A DNA stretch of 64,000 nucleotides from Pseudomonas brassicacearum subsp. brassicacearum (lineage in GTDB: Bacteria > Pseudomonadota > Gammaproteobacteria > Pseudomonadales > Pseudomonadaceae): the NCBI RefSeq assembly GCF_008801605.1, contig NZ_VZPJ01000010.1, positions 124,001 to 188,000 on the forward strand. The letters run 5' to 3'. Below are positions 1 through 8,670 of this stretch, one piece after another. Every line of letters begins with the position of its first letter. Position 1 is the stretch's first letter. Under the pieces are notes generated by a model. That model searched no databases, was not told the origin of the DNA, and saw nothing but the letters and a program-made list of their open reading frames with translations. A program made the translations under genes and the position numbers.

Positions 1-255
1 TTGGTCCAACGCGGCATTGGCCTTGGCCTGGTAGGTTTCCAGGGTGGCTTTTTTCGACTCAGGGGCCTTGGTCTGTTCAAAGCGCTGGGCAAACATCTGC
101 TGCACTTGCATGTATACCGGAGTGCCCAGTTTGTCAGCGTGCGCCAGGGTCAGGAACGCTTCGGCGCTGGCGTTGTGGCTGGCGGTATCGGCGAAAACAG
201 GGCCGCTGGCACACACCAGAGCAACTGCGGTACAGATGGCACGAAGACGGGTCAT
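1..255 (-). CDS. DUF2059 family secreted protein, C-terminus cut off by window edge
   Basis: The first 85 residues are visible. They begin with a classic Sec signal peptide (MTRLR, hydrophobic AICTAVALVCASG, then a VFA-D cleavage site). The mature part is helical and starts SHNASAEAFLTLAHADKL, which resembles DUF2059 proteins, small exported proteins of unknown function in Gram-negative bacteria. The start at 255 is preferred over an upstream in-frame ATG at 270 because AAGGA lies just upstream of it. The gene is divergent from fumC. The reaction or role is unknown; the DUF assignment rests on the N-terminal region only. Confidence 0.7.
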   Translation of the reverse strand, partial: MTRLRAICTAVALVCASGPVFADTASHNASAEAFLTLAHADKLGTPVYMQVQQMFAQRFEQTKAPESKKATLETYQAKANAALDQ

Positions 256-446
256 CGAGTTTCCTTTCATTACAGGCGAGGTAAAACCCCAAGGGCGACC
301 ATTCTGCGCCTAAAAAACGCTGGGCCTCAACCCCGATGCTTGCCGGGTCCGATTGACGGGCCGAACCCATCGCTCCTAGATTGAGGGAACCGGCGCCGCC
401 CATCTGGGCCTAAACTGCGCATTCAGCCCTTAAGGAGTTTGACCCG

Positions 447-1841
447 ATGAGCCGTATCGAAACCGACAGCCTTGGCCAGGTTGAAGTCCCGGACGACGCC
501 TACTGGGGCGCCCAGACGCAGCGTTCCATGATCAACTTCGCCATTGGCAACGAACGCATGCCGCTGTCGGTGTTGCACGCATTGGCACTGATCAAGAAAG
601 CCGCCGCGCGGGTCAATGATCGCAATGGCGACCTCCCCGCCGACATCGCCCGCCTGATCGAACAGGCCGCCGACGAAGTGCTGGCCGGCCAGCATGACGA
701 CCAGTTTCCACTGGTGGTCTGGCAGACCGGCAGCGGAACCCAGAGCAACATGAACGTCAACGAGGTGATCGCCGGGCGCGCCAACGAACTGGCCGGCAAC
801 CCTCGCGGCGGCAAGAGCCCGGTGCACCCCAACGACCACGTCAACCGCTCGCAGAGTTCCAACGACTGCTTCCCCACTGCGATGCACATTGCTGCCGCCC
901 AGGCCGTCCACCAGCAATTGCTTCCGGCCATCAGCGAGCTTTCCGGTGGCCTGGCGGAACTGGCGGCGCGCCACATGAAACTGGTCAAGACCGGCCGAAC
1001 CCACATGATGGATGCCACGCCAATCACCTTCGGCCAGGAACTGTCGGCGTTCATTGCTCAACTCGATTACGCCGAACGGGCGATCCGCGCCACGCTACCG
1101 GCGGTCTGCGAACTGGCCCAGGGCGGCACGGCAGTCGGCACCGGGCTCAATTCACCCCATGGTTTCGGCGAAGCGATTGCCGCTGAACTGGCGGCGCTGT
1201 CGGGCCTGCCGTTCGTCACCGCGCCGAACAAGTTTGCCGCGCTGGCCGGCCATGAACCCCTGACGTCCCTGTCTGGCGCGCTGAAAACCCTCGCCGTGAC
1301 CTTGATGAAGATTGCCAACGACCTGCGCCTGCTGGGCTCCGGACCACGGGCCGGGTTCGCCGAGGTGAAACTGCCGGCCAACGAACCGGGCAGTTCCATC
1401 ATGCCCGGCAAGGTCAACCCGACCCAGTGCGAAGCCTTGTCGATGCTGGCCTGCCAGGTCATGGGCAACGACGTGACCATCGGTTTTGCCGCCAGCCAGG
1501 GGCATTTGCAGTTGAACGTGTTCAAACCGGTGATCATCCACAACCTGCTGCAATCGATTCGCCTGCTGGCCGATGGCTGCAGCAACTTCCAGCAGCACTG
1601 CATCGCCGGGCTCGAGCCGGATGCCGAGCAGATGGCCGCGCATCTGGAGCGTGGGTTGATGCTGGTGACTGCGCTGAACCCGCACATCGGCTACGACAAG
1701 TCTGCGGAAATCGCCAAGAAAGCCTACGGCGAAGGCTTGACCCTGCGTGAGGCGGCGCTGCAACTGGGGTACCTGACCGATGAAGAGTTCGATGCCTGGG
1801 TGCGGCCGGAGAATATGCTGGAGGCCGGTAGCCAGGGTTAA
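447..1841 (+). CDS. fumC: Class II fumarate hydratase (fumarase C)
   Basis: The 464-residue protein catalyses the reversible hydration of fumarate to L-malate in the TCA cycle. It is the iron-independent, tetrameric, oxidant-resistant fumarase. The three conserved regions of the fumarase/aspartase superfamily are present: TGSGTQSNMNVNE (94-106), TGRTHMMDATP (182-192) and the signature GSSIMPGKVNP (315-325), whose serine belongs to the mobile catalytic loop. Length matches the family. A strong AAGGAG lies 7 bases before the ATG. Pseudomonads usually have two fumC paralogues, and I cannot tell from this window which growth condition this copy serves. Confidence 0.97.
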   Translation: MSRIETDSLGQVEVPDDAYWGAQTQRSMINFAIGNERMPLSVLHALALIKKAAARVNDRNGDLPADIARLIEQAADEVLAGQHDDQFPLVVWQTGSGTQSNMNVNEVIAGRANELAGNPRGGKSPVHPNDHVNRSQSSNDCFPTAMHIAAAQAVHQQLLPAISELSGGLAELAARHMKLVKTGRTHMMDATPITFGQELSAFIAQLDYAERAIRATLPAVCELAQGGTAVGTGLNSPHGFGEAIAAELAALSGLPFVTAPNKFAALAGHEPLTSLSGALKTLAVTLMKIANDLRLLGSGPRAGFAEVKLPANEPGSSIMPGKVNPTQCEALSMLACQVMGNDVTIGFAASQGHLQLNVFKPVIIHNLLQSIRLLADGCSNFQQHCIAGLEPDAEQMAAHLERGLMLVTALNPHIGYDKSAEIAKKAYGEGLTLREAALQLGYLTDEEFDAWVRPENMLEAGSQG

Positions 1842-1852
1842 CGCCAGTCCCC

Positions 1853-1929
1853 CTGCTCGCGATGGGGCCGGCAGGCTCGACATCTCTATTGCCTGTCAGG
1901 CCGCCATCGCGAGCAGGCTCGCTCCCACA
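1853..1929. repeat. Degenerate REP doublet (REPIN) after fumC
   Basis: Two imperfect copies of the fluorescent-pseudomonad REP (core CGCGAGCAGGCTCGCTCCC) face each other between the convergent fumC and the EamA transporter. The left copy lacks the GTGGGAGC arm; the right copy is nearly intact. It probably marks the shared 3' end. Confidence 0.7.
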
Positions 1930-1934
1930 GGGGG

Positions 1935-2885
1935 CTAATGCCCCACGCGCCGGGCCCTGAGCCCGGCGATCAGCGACGGGCCCAGGGCAACCAGCGCCGA
2001 CCCCAGCACCACCAGCACCGCCCCGCCATACCCCAGCAGATTGATCTGCTCGGCATGGACATAATCAGGCCACCACCAAGCCGCCGTCGCCACTGCGGCG
2101 AACGTCACCAGCGGCGTGATCGCCAGGGTCGCGCTGACCCGCGACGCCTCCCAATGGGCCAAGGCTTCGGCAAACGCGCCATAGGCAATCAGCGTGTTGA
2201 GGCAGCATGCGAGCAACAGCCAGCCTTGCAATGGGCTCAATTGCTGCGCCTCCAACGGATGCACCCAGGGCGTGAGCAGCAACGCGCAGAACAGGTAGAT
2301 CACCATCATCACCTGCAACGAATTCCACACCGTCAACAATTGCTTCTGGCCCAGGGCATAAAACGTCCAGACCGTCGACGCCAGCAACACCATCAGGACC
2401 CCGGCGGTGTAGTCGCTCAGGGACGTCAGCAACTCGCCCAGGCGCTGGTTGAAAAACAGCGTAAAACCGATCAGCAACACCAGCAGGCCGATGCCCTGCC
2501 CCACGCTGAAACGCTCCTTGAACACGAACAGACTGGCGACCAGCAACATGATCGGTCCCATCTGCACCACCAATTGTGCGGTGCCGGGGCTCAAGCGGTT
2601 CAGGCCCATCAGGTACAACACGTAGTTGCCCACCAGCCCGAGCACCGCCATCGCTACCAGCCAGCCGCCCCGTGGGCCCAGGACCTTGTGACTGGGCAGG
2701 CGCCGGGTGGCGGCCAAATAGATGAACAGCAAACCGCCGGACACCAGCAAGCGAAACCAGGTCACGGTGACCGGATCCATCACTTGCAGCACTTGCTTGA
2801 GCTTGATCGGCAGGATTCCCCATAGCAGGGCAGTCAACAGGGCGAGGAACAGGCCGTAGACCCAGCGACCGGACGATATGTGCAT
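1935..2885 (-). CDS. EamA/DMT-family inner-membrane transporter
   Basis: The 316-residue protein has ten evenly spaced hydrophobic segments and two EamA half-repeats, the architecture of drug/metabolite transporters of the RhaT/YdcZ/EamA type. It starts MHISSGRWVYGLFLALL, and the first helix contains the typical LWGILPIKLK stretch. The ATG at 2885 has GAGGG six bases upstream, so I prefer it to a TTG 18 bases further out. The substrate is unknown; members export amino acids, metabolites or nucleobases. It is convergent with fumC, with a REP doublet between them. Confidence 0.85.
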   Translation of the reverse strand: MHISSGRWVYGLFLALLTALLWGILPIKLKQVLQVMDPVTVTWFRLLVSGGLLFIYLAATRRLPSHKVLGPRGGWLVAMAVLGLVGNYVLYLMGLNRLSPGTAQLVVQMGPIMLLVASLFVFKERFSVGQGIGLLVLLIGFTLFFNQRLGELLTSLSDYTAGVLMVLLASTVWTFYALGQKQLLTVWNSLQVMMVIYLFCALLLTPWVHPLEAQQLSPLQGWLLLACCLNTLIAYGAFAEALAHWEASRVSATLAITPLVTFAAVATAAWWWPDYVHAEQINLLGYGGAVLVVLGSALVALGPSLIAGLRARRVGH

Positions 2886-3075
2886 GCAACCCTCGAAGCC
2901 CAAGACAAAGGACGTCCATTCTAGGCGTCTATTGCGTCACGACACAGGGACAGTTTGGCAGAGGCCGCCCATGGGATTGTAGGGGTCGTAGCCGTCGATC
3001 GGTTGGACAGGCGGGAATCTGGGACAACACATATGCTCATTTGAAACAGACCTCGCTGCACTCTGGAGACCCGAC

Positions 3076-3273
3076 ATGCTTGGAAAACGCGCCTTGGATC
3101 CCGCCCCTACGACTATTTTTCGCAGTGACCGGATCTGCCGGGTTAACGGCGAGTTTTATTTCAATACACGTGAGGGCACCCAAGAGGGTCCGTTCGCCAC
3201 CCGCGAAGCGGCAGAAGTGGAGATAGAAGCGTATATCCAGCGGATGCAGCAGTTGACTCAGGTTGCCAGCTAA
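3076..3273 (+). CDS. Small DUF6316-type protein
   Basis: This is a 65-residue acidic soluble protein (MLGKRALDPAP...). The core reads SDRICRVNGEFYFNTREG, followed by QEGPFATREAAEVEIEAYI, which matches the DUF6316 family of short Pseudomonas proteins as I remember it. The start is supported by GGAGA seven bases upstream. There is no signal peptide or metal motif. The GPFATREAAEVEIEAYI part resembles the small anchoring domains in which a displayed line of residues is followed by a helix. Function is unknown. Confidence 0.7.
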   Translation: MLGKRALDPAPTTIFRSDRICRVNGEFYFNTREGTQEGPFATREAAEVEIEAYIQRMQQLTQVAS

Positions 3274-3318
3274 ACACTCTCACGGCTGGCGCAGCTCCTT
3301 GTGGCAAGGGAATTTACC

Positions 3319-3403
3319 TGTGGGAGCAAAGCTTGCTCGCGATGCAGACACCTCGGTTTGAGAGACCGCATCAACTTCATCGCGGGCAAGCCTTGCTCCC
3401 ACA
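3319..3403. repeat. REP doublet (REPIN), slightly diverged
   Basis: An inward-facing pair, GTGGGAGCAAAGCTTGCTCG and CGGGCAAGCCTTGCTCCCAC, is separated by about 35 bases. It sits between the DUF6316 gene and the 3' end of the thiolase gene. Both units carry changes from the window consensus (GCAAAGC for GCGAGC). Confidence 0.85.
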
Positions 3404-3448
3404 GAGACAAATCCCCTTGCCATAAATAATCCCCTCGTCAGCGCCCGG

Positions 3449-4633
3449 TTATCTCACCGCCTCAAACAACCCCGTAGCCCCCATCCCGCCGCCCACGCAC
3501 ATGGTCACGATGCCATAGCGCAGGTTGCGTCGTTGCAGCTCGCGCACCAGGTGCCCCACTTGCCGCGAGCCGGTCATGCCGAACGGATGACCGATGGAGA
3601 TCGAGCCGCCGTTGACGTTGTATTTCTCGGGATCGATTTCCAACCGGTTGCGGCTGTACAGGCACTGGGAAGCAAAGGCCTCGTTGAGTTCCCACAGGTC
3701 GATATCGGCGATCTGCAAGCCCTTGGCCTTGAGCAGCTTGGGCACTGAAAACACCGGGCCGATGCCCATCTCGTCCGGCTCGCAACCGGCCACGGTGAAG
3801 CCGCGGAAAAACGCCTTGGGCTTGAGCCCCAGCGCCAGGGCTTTTTCCAGGCTCATCACCAAGGTCATCGAGGCCCCGTCGGACAACTGCGACGAGTTGC
3901 CCGCCGTCACCGAACCGTCTTCGGCGAATACCGGTTTCAGGCCGGCCAGGCTTTCGTAGGTGGTGTCCGGACGGTTGCAATCGTCGTGATCGACCACACC
4001 GTCGAGGATCTGGACAGCGCCAGTGTTCTTGTCCTCGACCCGGTACTTGACCGCCATCGGGATGATTTCGTCATTGAACAACCCGGCCGCCTGGGCCTTG
4101 GCGGTGCGCTGCTGGCTCTGCAAGGCGTAGCGGTCCTGTTCCTCGCGGCTGACCTGGTAACGACGGGCAACGATCTCGGCCGTCTGGCCCATGGGGAAAT
4201 AGATCCCGGGCACCTGCTCCTTGAGCAGCGGGTTGATCAGATTGTCGGTGTTGACGCTTTTCATCGTCAGACTGATGGATTCCACGCCGCCCGCCACGAT
4301 GATGTCGCTGCAACCGGAAGCGATCTGGTTGGCGGCGATGGCAATGGCTTGCAGGCCCGAGGAACAGAAGCGGTTGAGGGTCATGCCGGCGGTGCCGGTG
4401 CCCAATCTCGAGAGCACCGCCACGTTGCGCCCGATGTTGTAGCCCTGGGCGCCTTCATTGGACCCGGCCCCGACGATGCAGTCCTCGACACTGGCCGGAT
4501 TGATGTCGTTGCGCGCCAGCAAGGCATCGACACAATGGGCCGCCATGTCGTCTGGACGGGTCATGTTGAACTTGCCGCGAAAGGACTTGGCCAGGCCGGT
4601 CCGTACGCTGTCGACGATCACCACTTCACGCAT
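3449..4633 (-). CDS. Thiolase family protein (acetyl-CoA C-acyltransferase)
   Basis: This 394-residue thiolase carries out thiolytic cleavage or Claisen condensation of acyl-CoA. The catalytic set is complete: nucleophilic Cys90 in NRFCSSGLQA, His349 in GHPFGMTG, and Cys379 in MCVGGGMG as the general base. NEAFA, another thiolase signature, is also present. The length fits a degradative FadA/AtoB-type enzyme. It is not next to fadB or an acyl-CoA dehydrogenase, so its partner pathway cannot be read from context. The P. aeruginosa counterpart, as I recall, also neighbours the polyphosphate:AMP phosphotransferase gene. Substrate chain length is unknown. Confidence 0.92.
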   Translation of the reverse strand: MREVVIVDSVRTGLAKSFRGKFNMTRPDDMAAHCVDALLARNDINPASVEDCIVGAGSNEGAQGYNIGRNVAVLSRLGTGTAGMTLNRFCSSGLQAIAIAANQIASGCSDIIVAGGVESISLTMKSVNTDNLINPLLKEQVPGIYFPMGQTAEIVARRYQVSREEQDRYALQSQQRTAKAQAAGLFNDEIIPMAVKYRVEDKNTGAVQILDGVVDHDDCNRPDTTYESLAGLKPVFAEDGSVTAGNSSQLSDGASMTLVMSLEKALALGLKPKAFFRGFTVAGCEPDEMGIGPVFSVPKLLKAKGLQIADIDLWELNEAFASQCLYSRNRLEIDPEKYNVNGGSISIGHPFGMTGSRQVGHLVRELQRRNLRYGIVTMCVGGGMGATGLFEAVR

Positions 4634-4736
4634 GGCTGTACCTCATTGTTGTAGCCGGTTGAGAGTGAATCGAGCATAAATCCACTGCATAACCGACCGC
4701 GACAATCATTCACCCCGCGTATGCGCACCCATCGCC

Positions 4737-6254
4737 CTAGCCCTTCTTTTTCTTGCGAGCCTGCTTTGCACTCCGCTCGAAAGCCGCCTCCAGCGCCTGG
4801 TTGAGAGTACGCAACACCTTGACCCGCGCCCAGCGCTTGTCGTTGGCTTCCACCAATGTCCAAGGGGAAATCTCGGTGCTCGTGCGGTCGACCATGTCGC
4901 ACACCGCTGCGCGGTAAGCGTCCCACTTGTCGCGGTTGCGCCAGTCGTCCTCGGTGATCTTGAAGCGCTTGAATGGAATGTCCTCGCGCTCCTGGAAACG
5001 CTCCAGCTGGGTTTCCTTGTCGATGGCCAGCCAGAACTTGACCACCACCAAGCCGGCATCGGCGACCTGCTCCTCGAAATCGTTGATTTCTCCATAGGCC
5101 CGCAGCCAGTCGGCCTGGCTGCAAAAGCCTTCGACCCGCTCCACCAGCACCCGGCCGTACCAGGAGCGGTCGAACATGGTGAACTTGCCCCGCGCGGGAA
5201 TATGCCGCCAGAACCGCCACATGTAGGGGTGGGCGCGCTCTTCTTCAGTGGGCGCGGCAATCGGCACGATGCTGTATTGACGCGGGTCCAGGGCTGCCGC
5301 GACCCGCCGGATCGCCCCGCCCTTGCCTGCCGCATCATTGCCCTCGAACACCGCCACCAAGGCATGCTGGCGCATGCGCTTGTCCCGCAGCAGGCCGGCG
5401 AACCGCGCCTGCTCGGTGATCAGCTGTTCTTCGTAATCGGCCTTGTCCAGGCGCAAGGTCATGTCCAGGCTGTCGAGCAGCGTGACCTGGCCGTCCAGCG
5501 CGGGCAGCGGCGCCACGCCGACCTTTTGCGGTTTGACCTTCGGACGGTCCAGGGCCTGGCGCAAGCCGTCGAGCAGGATCCGTCCGACGGTGAGGCTGCG
5601 ATAACAGCTGTCCATCCCTTCGATCACATGCCACGGCGCGTAATCGCGACTGGTGCGGCGCAGCACGCGCTCACCGTATTTGACGAACTTGTCGTAGGTC
5701 TGGGACTGCTGCCAGTCCAGCGGGCTGATGCGCCAGCTGTGCAGTGGGTCATCCTTGAGCCCCTTGAGCCGGGCCTTCATCTGTTTCTTGGACAGGTGGA
5801 ACCAGAACTTGAAGATCAGCGCGCCTTCGTCGCAGAGCATTTTTTCCAGGCGCTCGGCACCGGCAATCGCCTGGTCGAGCCGTGGGTCCTTGAACTCGCC
5901 ATGGACTCGGCCTTGCAGCATCTGGCTGTACCAGTTGCCGAAGAAAATCCCCATGCGCCCCTTGGCCGGCAGCATCCGCCAGTAGCGCCACGCTGGAGGC
6001 CGCGCCAGTTCCTCGTCGGTCTGCTGGTCGAAGGTGCGCACTTCGATCAGCCGCGGGTCCATCCACTCGTTGAGCAACTTCACCGTCTCGCCCTTGCCCG
6101 CACCTTCGATGCCATTGATCAGCACGATGACCGGAAACCGGCCCTGCTGCTGCAACTCGAACTGCGCCTCCAACAACGCTTCACGCAGGGCCGGCACTTC
6201 GGCCTCAAAGGTTTCTTTATCGATGGCGTGACCGATTTCAGCGGATTCAAACAT
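4737..6254 (-). CDS. pap: Polyphosphate:AMP phosphotransferase (two-domain PPK2 family)
   Basis: The 505-residue enzyme transfers phosphate from polyphosphate to AMP to make ADP. It contains two fused PPK2 domains, each with its own P-loop: GIEGAGKGETVKLL in the N-terminal half and GNDAAGKGGAIRRV in the C-terminal half. Each is followed by an aromatic-rich WRYW / WRFWRHIP lid segment and a DRSWYGR or GNWYSQ element. The tandem arrangement is diagnostic of the AMP-using class (PA3455 type) rather than the single-domain ADP kinases. GGAAGGAG seven bases before the ATG at 6254 decides the start over an upstream in-frame codon at 6281. The protein ends in a lysine-rich tail. Confidence 0.93.
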   Translation of the reverse strand: MFESAEIGHAIDKETFEAEVPALREALLEAQFELQQQGRFPVIVLINGIEGAGKGETVKLLNEWMDPRLIEVRTFDQQTDEELARPPAWRYWRMLPAKGRMGIFFGNWYSQMLQGRVHGEFKDPRLDQAIAGAERLEKMLCDEGALIFKFWFHLSKKQMKARLKGLKDDPLHSWRISPLDWQQSQTYDKFVKYGERVLRRTSRDYAPWHVIEGMDSCYRSLTVGRILLDGLRQALDRPKVKPQKVGVAPLPALDGQVTLLDSLDMTLRLDKADYEEQLITEQARFAGLLRDKRMRQHALVAVFEGNDAAGKGGAIRRVAAALDPRQYSIVPIAAPTEEERAHPYMWRFWRHIPARGKFTMFDRSWYGRVLVERVEGFCSQADWLRAYGEINDFEEQVADAGLVVVKFWLAIDKETQLERFQEREDIPFKRFKITEDDWRNRDKWDAYRAAVCDMVDRTSTEISPWTLVEANDKRWARVKVLRTLNQALEAAFERSAKQARKKKKG

Positions 6255-6404
6255 GGGCAGCTCCTTCCGGGGATGGGCCAAGACTAGCGGATTGGATGCG
6301 GCCCTGTGCAGCAGATTCCATCCAGATGCGCGCTCTGTTGCGATGGGTCAAGCAAGCCGATACCGATCGGCTAGAATGGCCGCTCAGTTTTGACCGAGCC
6401 AGCC

Positions 6405-8387
6405 ATGACGCCCATCCAGCAACACGCCCAACTCGACTGGGATGATCAGGGTCGCCCGCGTTCGCGGGTGTTCGACGATGTGTATTTTTCCGACCAGTCG
6501 GGGCTGGAAGAAACCCGTTATGTGTTCCTTGAGCAGAACAACCTGGCCGAGCGTTTCGCGGCCCTGGCCGATGACGGGCGGCTGGTGATCGGCGAAACCG
6601 GATTTGGCACCGGCTTGAATTTCCTCTGTGCCTGGCAACTGTTCGAACAGTGCGCACCGGCAGGCGCCCGGCTGCATTTCGTCAGTGTCGAGAAGTACCC
6701 CTTGACCCCCCAGGACCTGGGCCGGGCCCTGGCCTTGTGGCCGCAACTGAGTCTTCAGGCGGAGCAATTGCTTGAGCAGTACGTGGCGATCCACCAGGGC
6801 TTCCAGCGCCTGGTCCTGGCGGACGGACGGGTGACGCTGACCCTGTTGATCGGCGATGCCCTGGAGCAGTTGCCGCAGCTGGACGGTCAGATCGACGCCT
6901 GGTTCCTCGACGGTTTCGCGCCGGCCAGGAACCCCGAGATGTGGACCGCCGAGCTGTTCGCCGAACTGGCCCGGCTGGCCGCACCTGACGCCACCCTCAG
7001 CACCTTCACCAGCACCGGTTGGGTCCGGCGATTGCTGAACGCGGCGGGTTTCAAGATGAAGCGCACGCCGGGCATCGGCCACAAGTGGGAAATCCTGCGC
7101 GGTGTGTTTCTCGGCTGGCCGGAGCAGACACCGGCCCCGGCCCCGGCAAAACCCTGGTACGCCCGCCCCGCCACGCTGACCGGCGAACGCCGGGCACTGG
7201 TGATCGGCGGCGGCCTGGCCGGTTGTGCCAGCGCTGCCAGCCTCGCCGCACGTGGCTGGCAGGTGACGTTGCTGGAGCGTCATGCCGGGTTGGCCGAGGA
7301 AGCTTCCGGCAACCCCCAGGGCGTGCTGTATCTCAAGCTGTCGGCCCACGGCACGGCGTTGTCGCAGATGATCCTCAGCGGCTTCGGCTACACCCGGCGC
7401 GTGCTGGAGCAACTGCAACGCGGCACTGACTGGGACGCCTGCGGCGTCTTGCAACTGGCCTTCAACAGCAAGGAAGCCGAGCGTCAGGCGCAACTGGCCG
7501 AGGCGTTCCCAAGGGATTTGCTGCATACCCTCGATCAGTCCGAGGCGCAGGTGCGGTCCGGCATCGGTCTGGCCTGTGGTGGTCTGTTTTATCCCGAGGG
7601 CGGCTGGGTGCATCCACCGGCGTTGTGTCGCTGGCAAGCCTCGGGGCCGGCGATTGACGTGCAGCCCCATCATGAAGTGCTGCAACTGCGCCGCGTGGAC
7701 GGCCATTGGCAGGCGTGGGACGGCGAACGTTGCCTGGCCAGCGCGCCGGTGGCGATCCTCGCCAGCGCCGCCGAGATCAAACGTTTCGAAGCGGCCGCCG
7801 ACTTGCCGCTCAAGCGCATTCGTGGGCAAATCACCCGGTTGCCACAAACCACCCGCAGCCAGAGCCTGGCGACCGTGGTTTGTGCCGAAGGTTATGCGGC
7901 CCCGCCGCGACTGGGCGAGCACACCCTGGGCGCCAGTTTCGATTTCAACAGCGACGACCTGACGCCCACGGCCGCCGAGCATGCCGGCAACCTGCAGATG
8001 CTTGAAGAAATTTCCCTGGACCTGGTGGACCGCCTGAATGCCGGCAGCCTGGATCCGGAACGCCTCGAAGGTCGCGCGGCGTTCCGTTGCACCAGCCCGG
8101 ATTACCTGCCGATTGTCGGCCCATTAGCGGATCGTCAAGCCTTTACCGAAGCCTATGCGGCCCTCGGCAAAGACGCCCGCCAAGTACCGGACGCCCCCTG
8201 CCCGTGGCTCGATGGCCTGTACATCAACAGCGGCCACGGTTCCCGCGGCCTGATCACCGCCCCGCTGTCGGGCGAACTGATCGCCGCCTGGCTGGACAAC
8301 GAACCCCTGCCACTGCCCCGCAGCGTGGCCGAAGCCTGCCATCCAAACCGGTTTGCGTTGCGAGCATTGATTCGGGGCAAGGCCTGA
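6405..8387 (+). CDS. mnmC: Bifunctional tRNA mnm5s2U biosynthesis enzyme MnmC
   Basis: The 660-residue fusion protein makes 5-methylaminomethyl-2-thiouridine at the wobble position of tRNA. The N-terminal SAM-dependent methyltransferase (MnmD, about 1-240) has the SAM loop GETGFGTG (64-71) and the catalytic DGFAP segment (169-173). The C-terminal FAD oxidase, which removes the carboxymethyl group, has the dinucleotide motif GGGLAG (268-273) after an Ala/Pro hinge at about 243-255. The length is close to the E. coli enzyme (668). It starts at the ATG at 6405; an in-frame TTG at 6390 is less likely. Confidence 0.95.
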   Translation: MTPIQQHAQLDWDDQGRPRSRVFDDVYFSDQSGLEETRYVFLEQNNLAERFAALADDGRLVIGETGFGTGLNFLCAWQLFEQCAPAGARLHFVSVEKYPLTPQDLGRALALWPQLSLQAEQLLEQYVAIHQGFQRLVLADGRVTLTLLIGDALEQLPQLDGQIDAWFLDGFAPARNPEMWTAELFAELARLAAPDATLSTFTSTGWVRRLLNAAGFKMKRTPGIGHKWEILRGVFLGWPEQTPAPAPAKPWYARPATLTGERRALVIGGGLAGCASAASLAARGWQVTLLERHAGLAEEASGNPQGVLYLKLSAHGTALSQMILSGFGYTRRVLEQLQRGTDWDACGVLQLAFNSKEAERQAQLAEAFPRDLLHTLDQSEAQVRSGIGLACGGLFYPEGGWVHPPALCRWQASGPAIDVQPHHEVLQLRRVDGHWQAWDGERCLASAPVAILASAAEIKRFEAAADLPLKRIRGQITRLPQTTRSQSLATVVCAEGYAAPPRLGEHTLGASFDFNSDDLTPTAAEHAGNLQMLEEISLDLVDRLNAGSLDPERLEGRAAFRCTSPDYLPIVGPLADRQAFTEAYAALGKDARQVPDAPCPWLDGLYINSGHGSRGLITAPLSGELIAAWLDNEPLPLPRSVAEACHPNRFALRALIRGKA

Positions 8388-8414
8388 CACAGATGGATGG
8401 CTCACCACAAATCC

Positions 8415-8505
8415 TGTGGGAGCTGAGCTTGCTCGCGATGGCGATGTGTCAGCCTACTTGGATGCCGACTGATCCACCGCCATCGCGAGCAAGCTCAGCG
8501 CCCAC
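8415..8505. repeat. REP doublet (REPIN)
   Basis: An inward-facing pair, GTGGGAGCTGAGCTTGCTCG and CGAGCAAGCTCAGCGCCCAC, lies between mnmC and the NAGGN operon. The changes in the two outer arms (GCTGAGC / GCTCAGC) are mutually compensating, so pairing is kept. Confidence 0.88.
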
Positions 8506-8670
8506 AGGTTCGCCCATCTTTGAAATCCCGTGGCAGACCATCCCCCCACGGGCCGGCTTATAACGCATCGATCTAAAACTCACAGCAATCCCTCCGGTCA
8601 GTTTCAGGGTACCCGCCCTTTTGGCGTGTGCGGCTTGACCCCTCCCCAACGGAAAAACCGGTAAGGACTT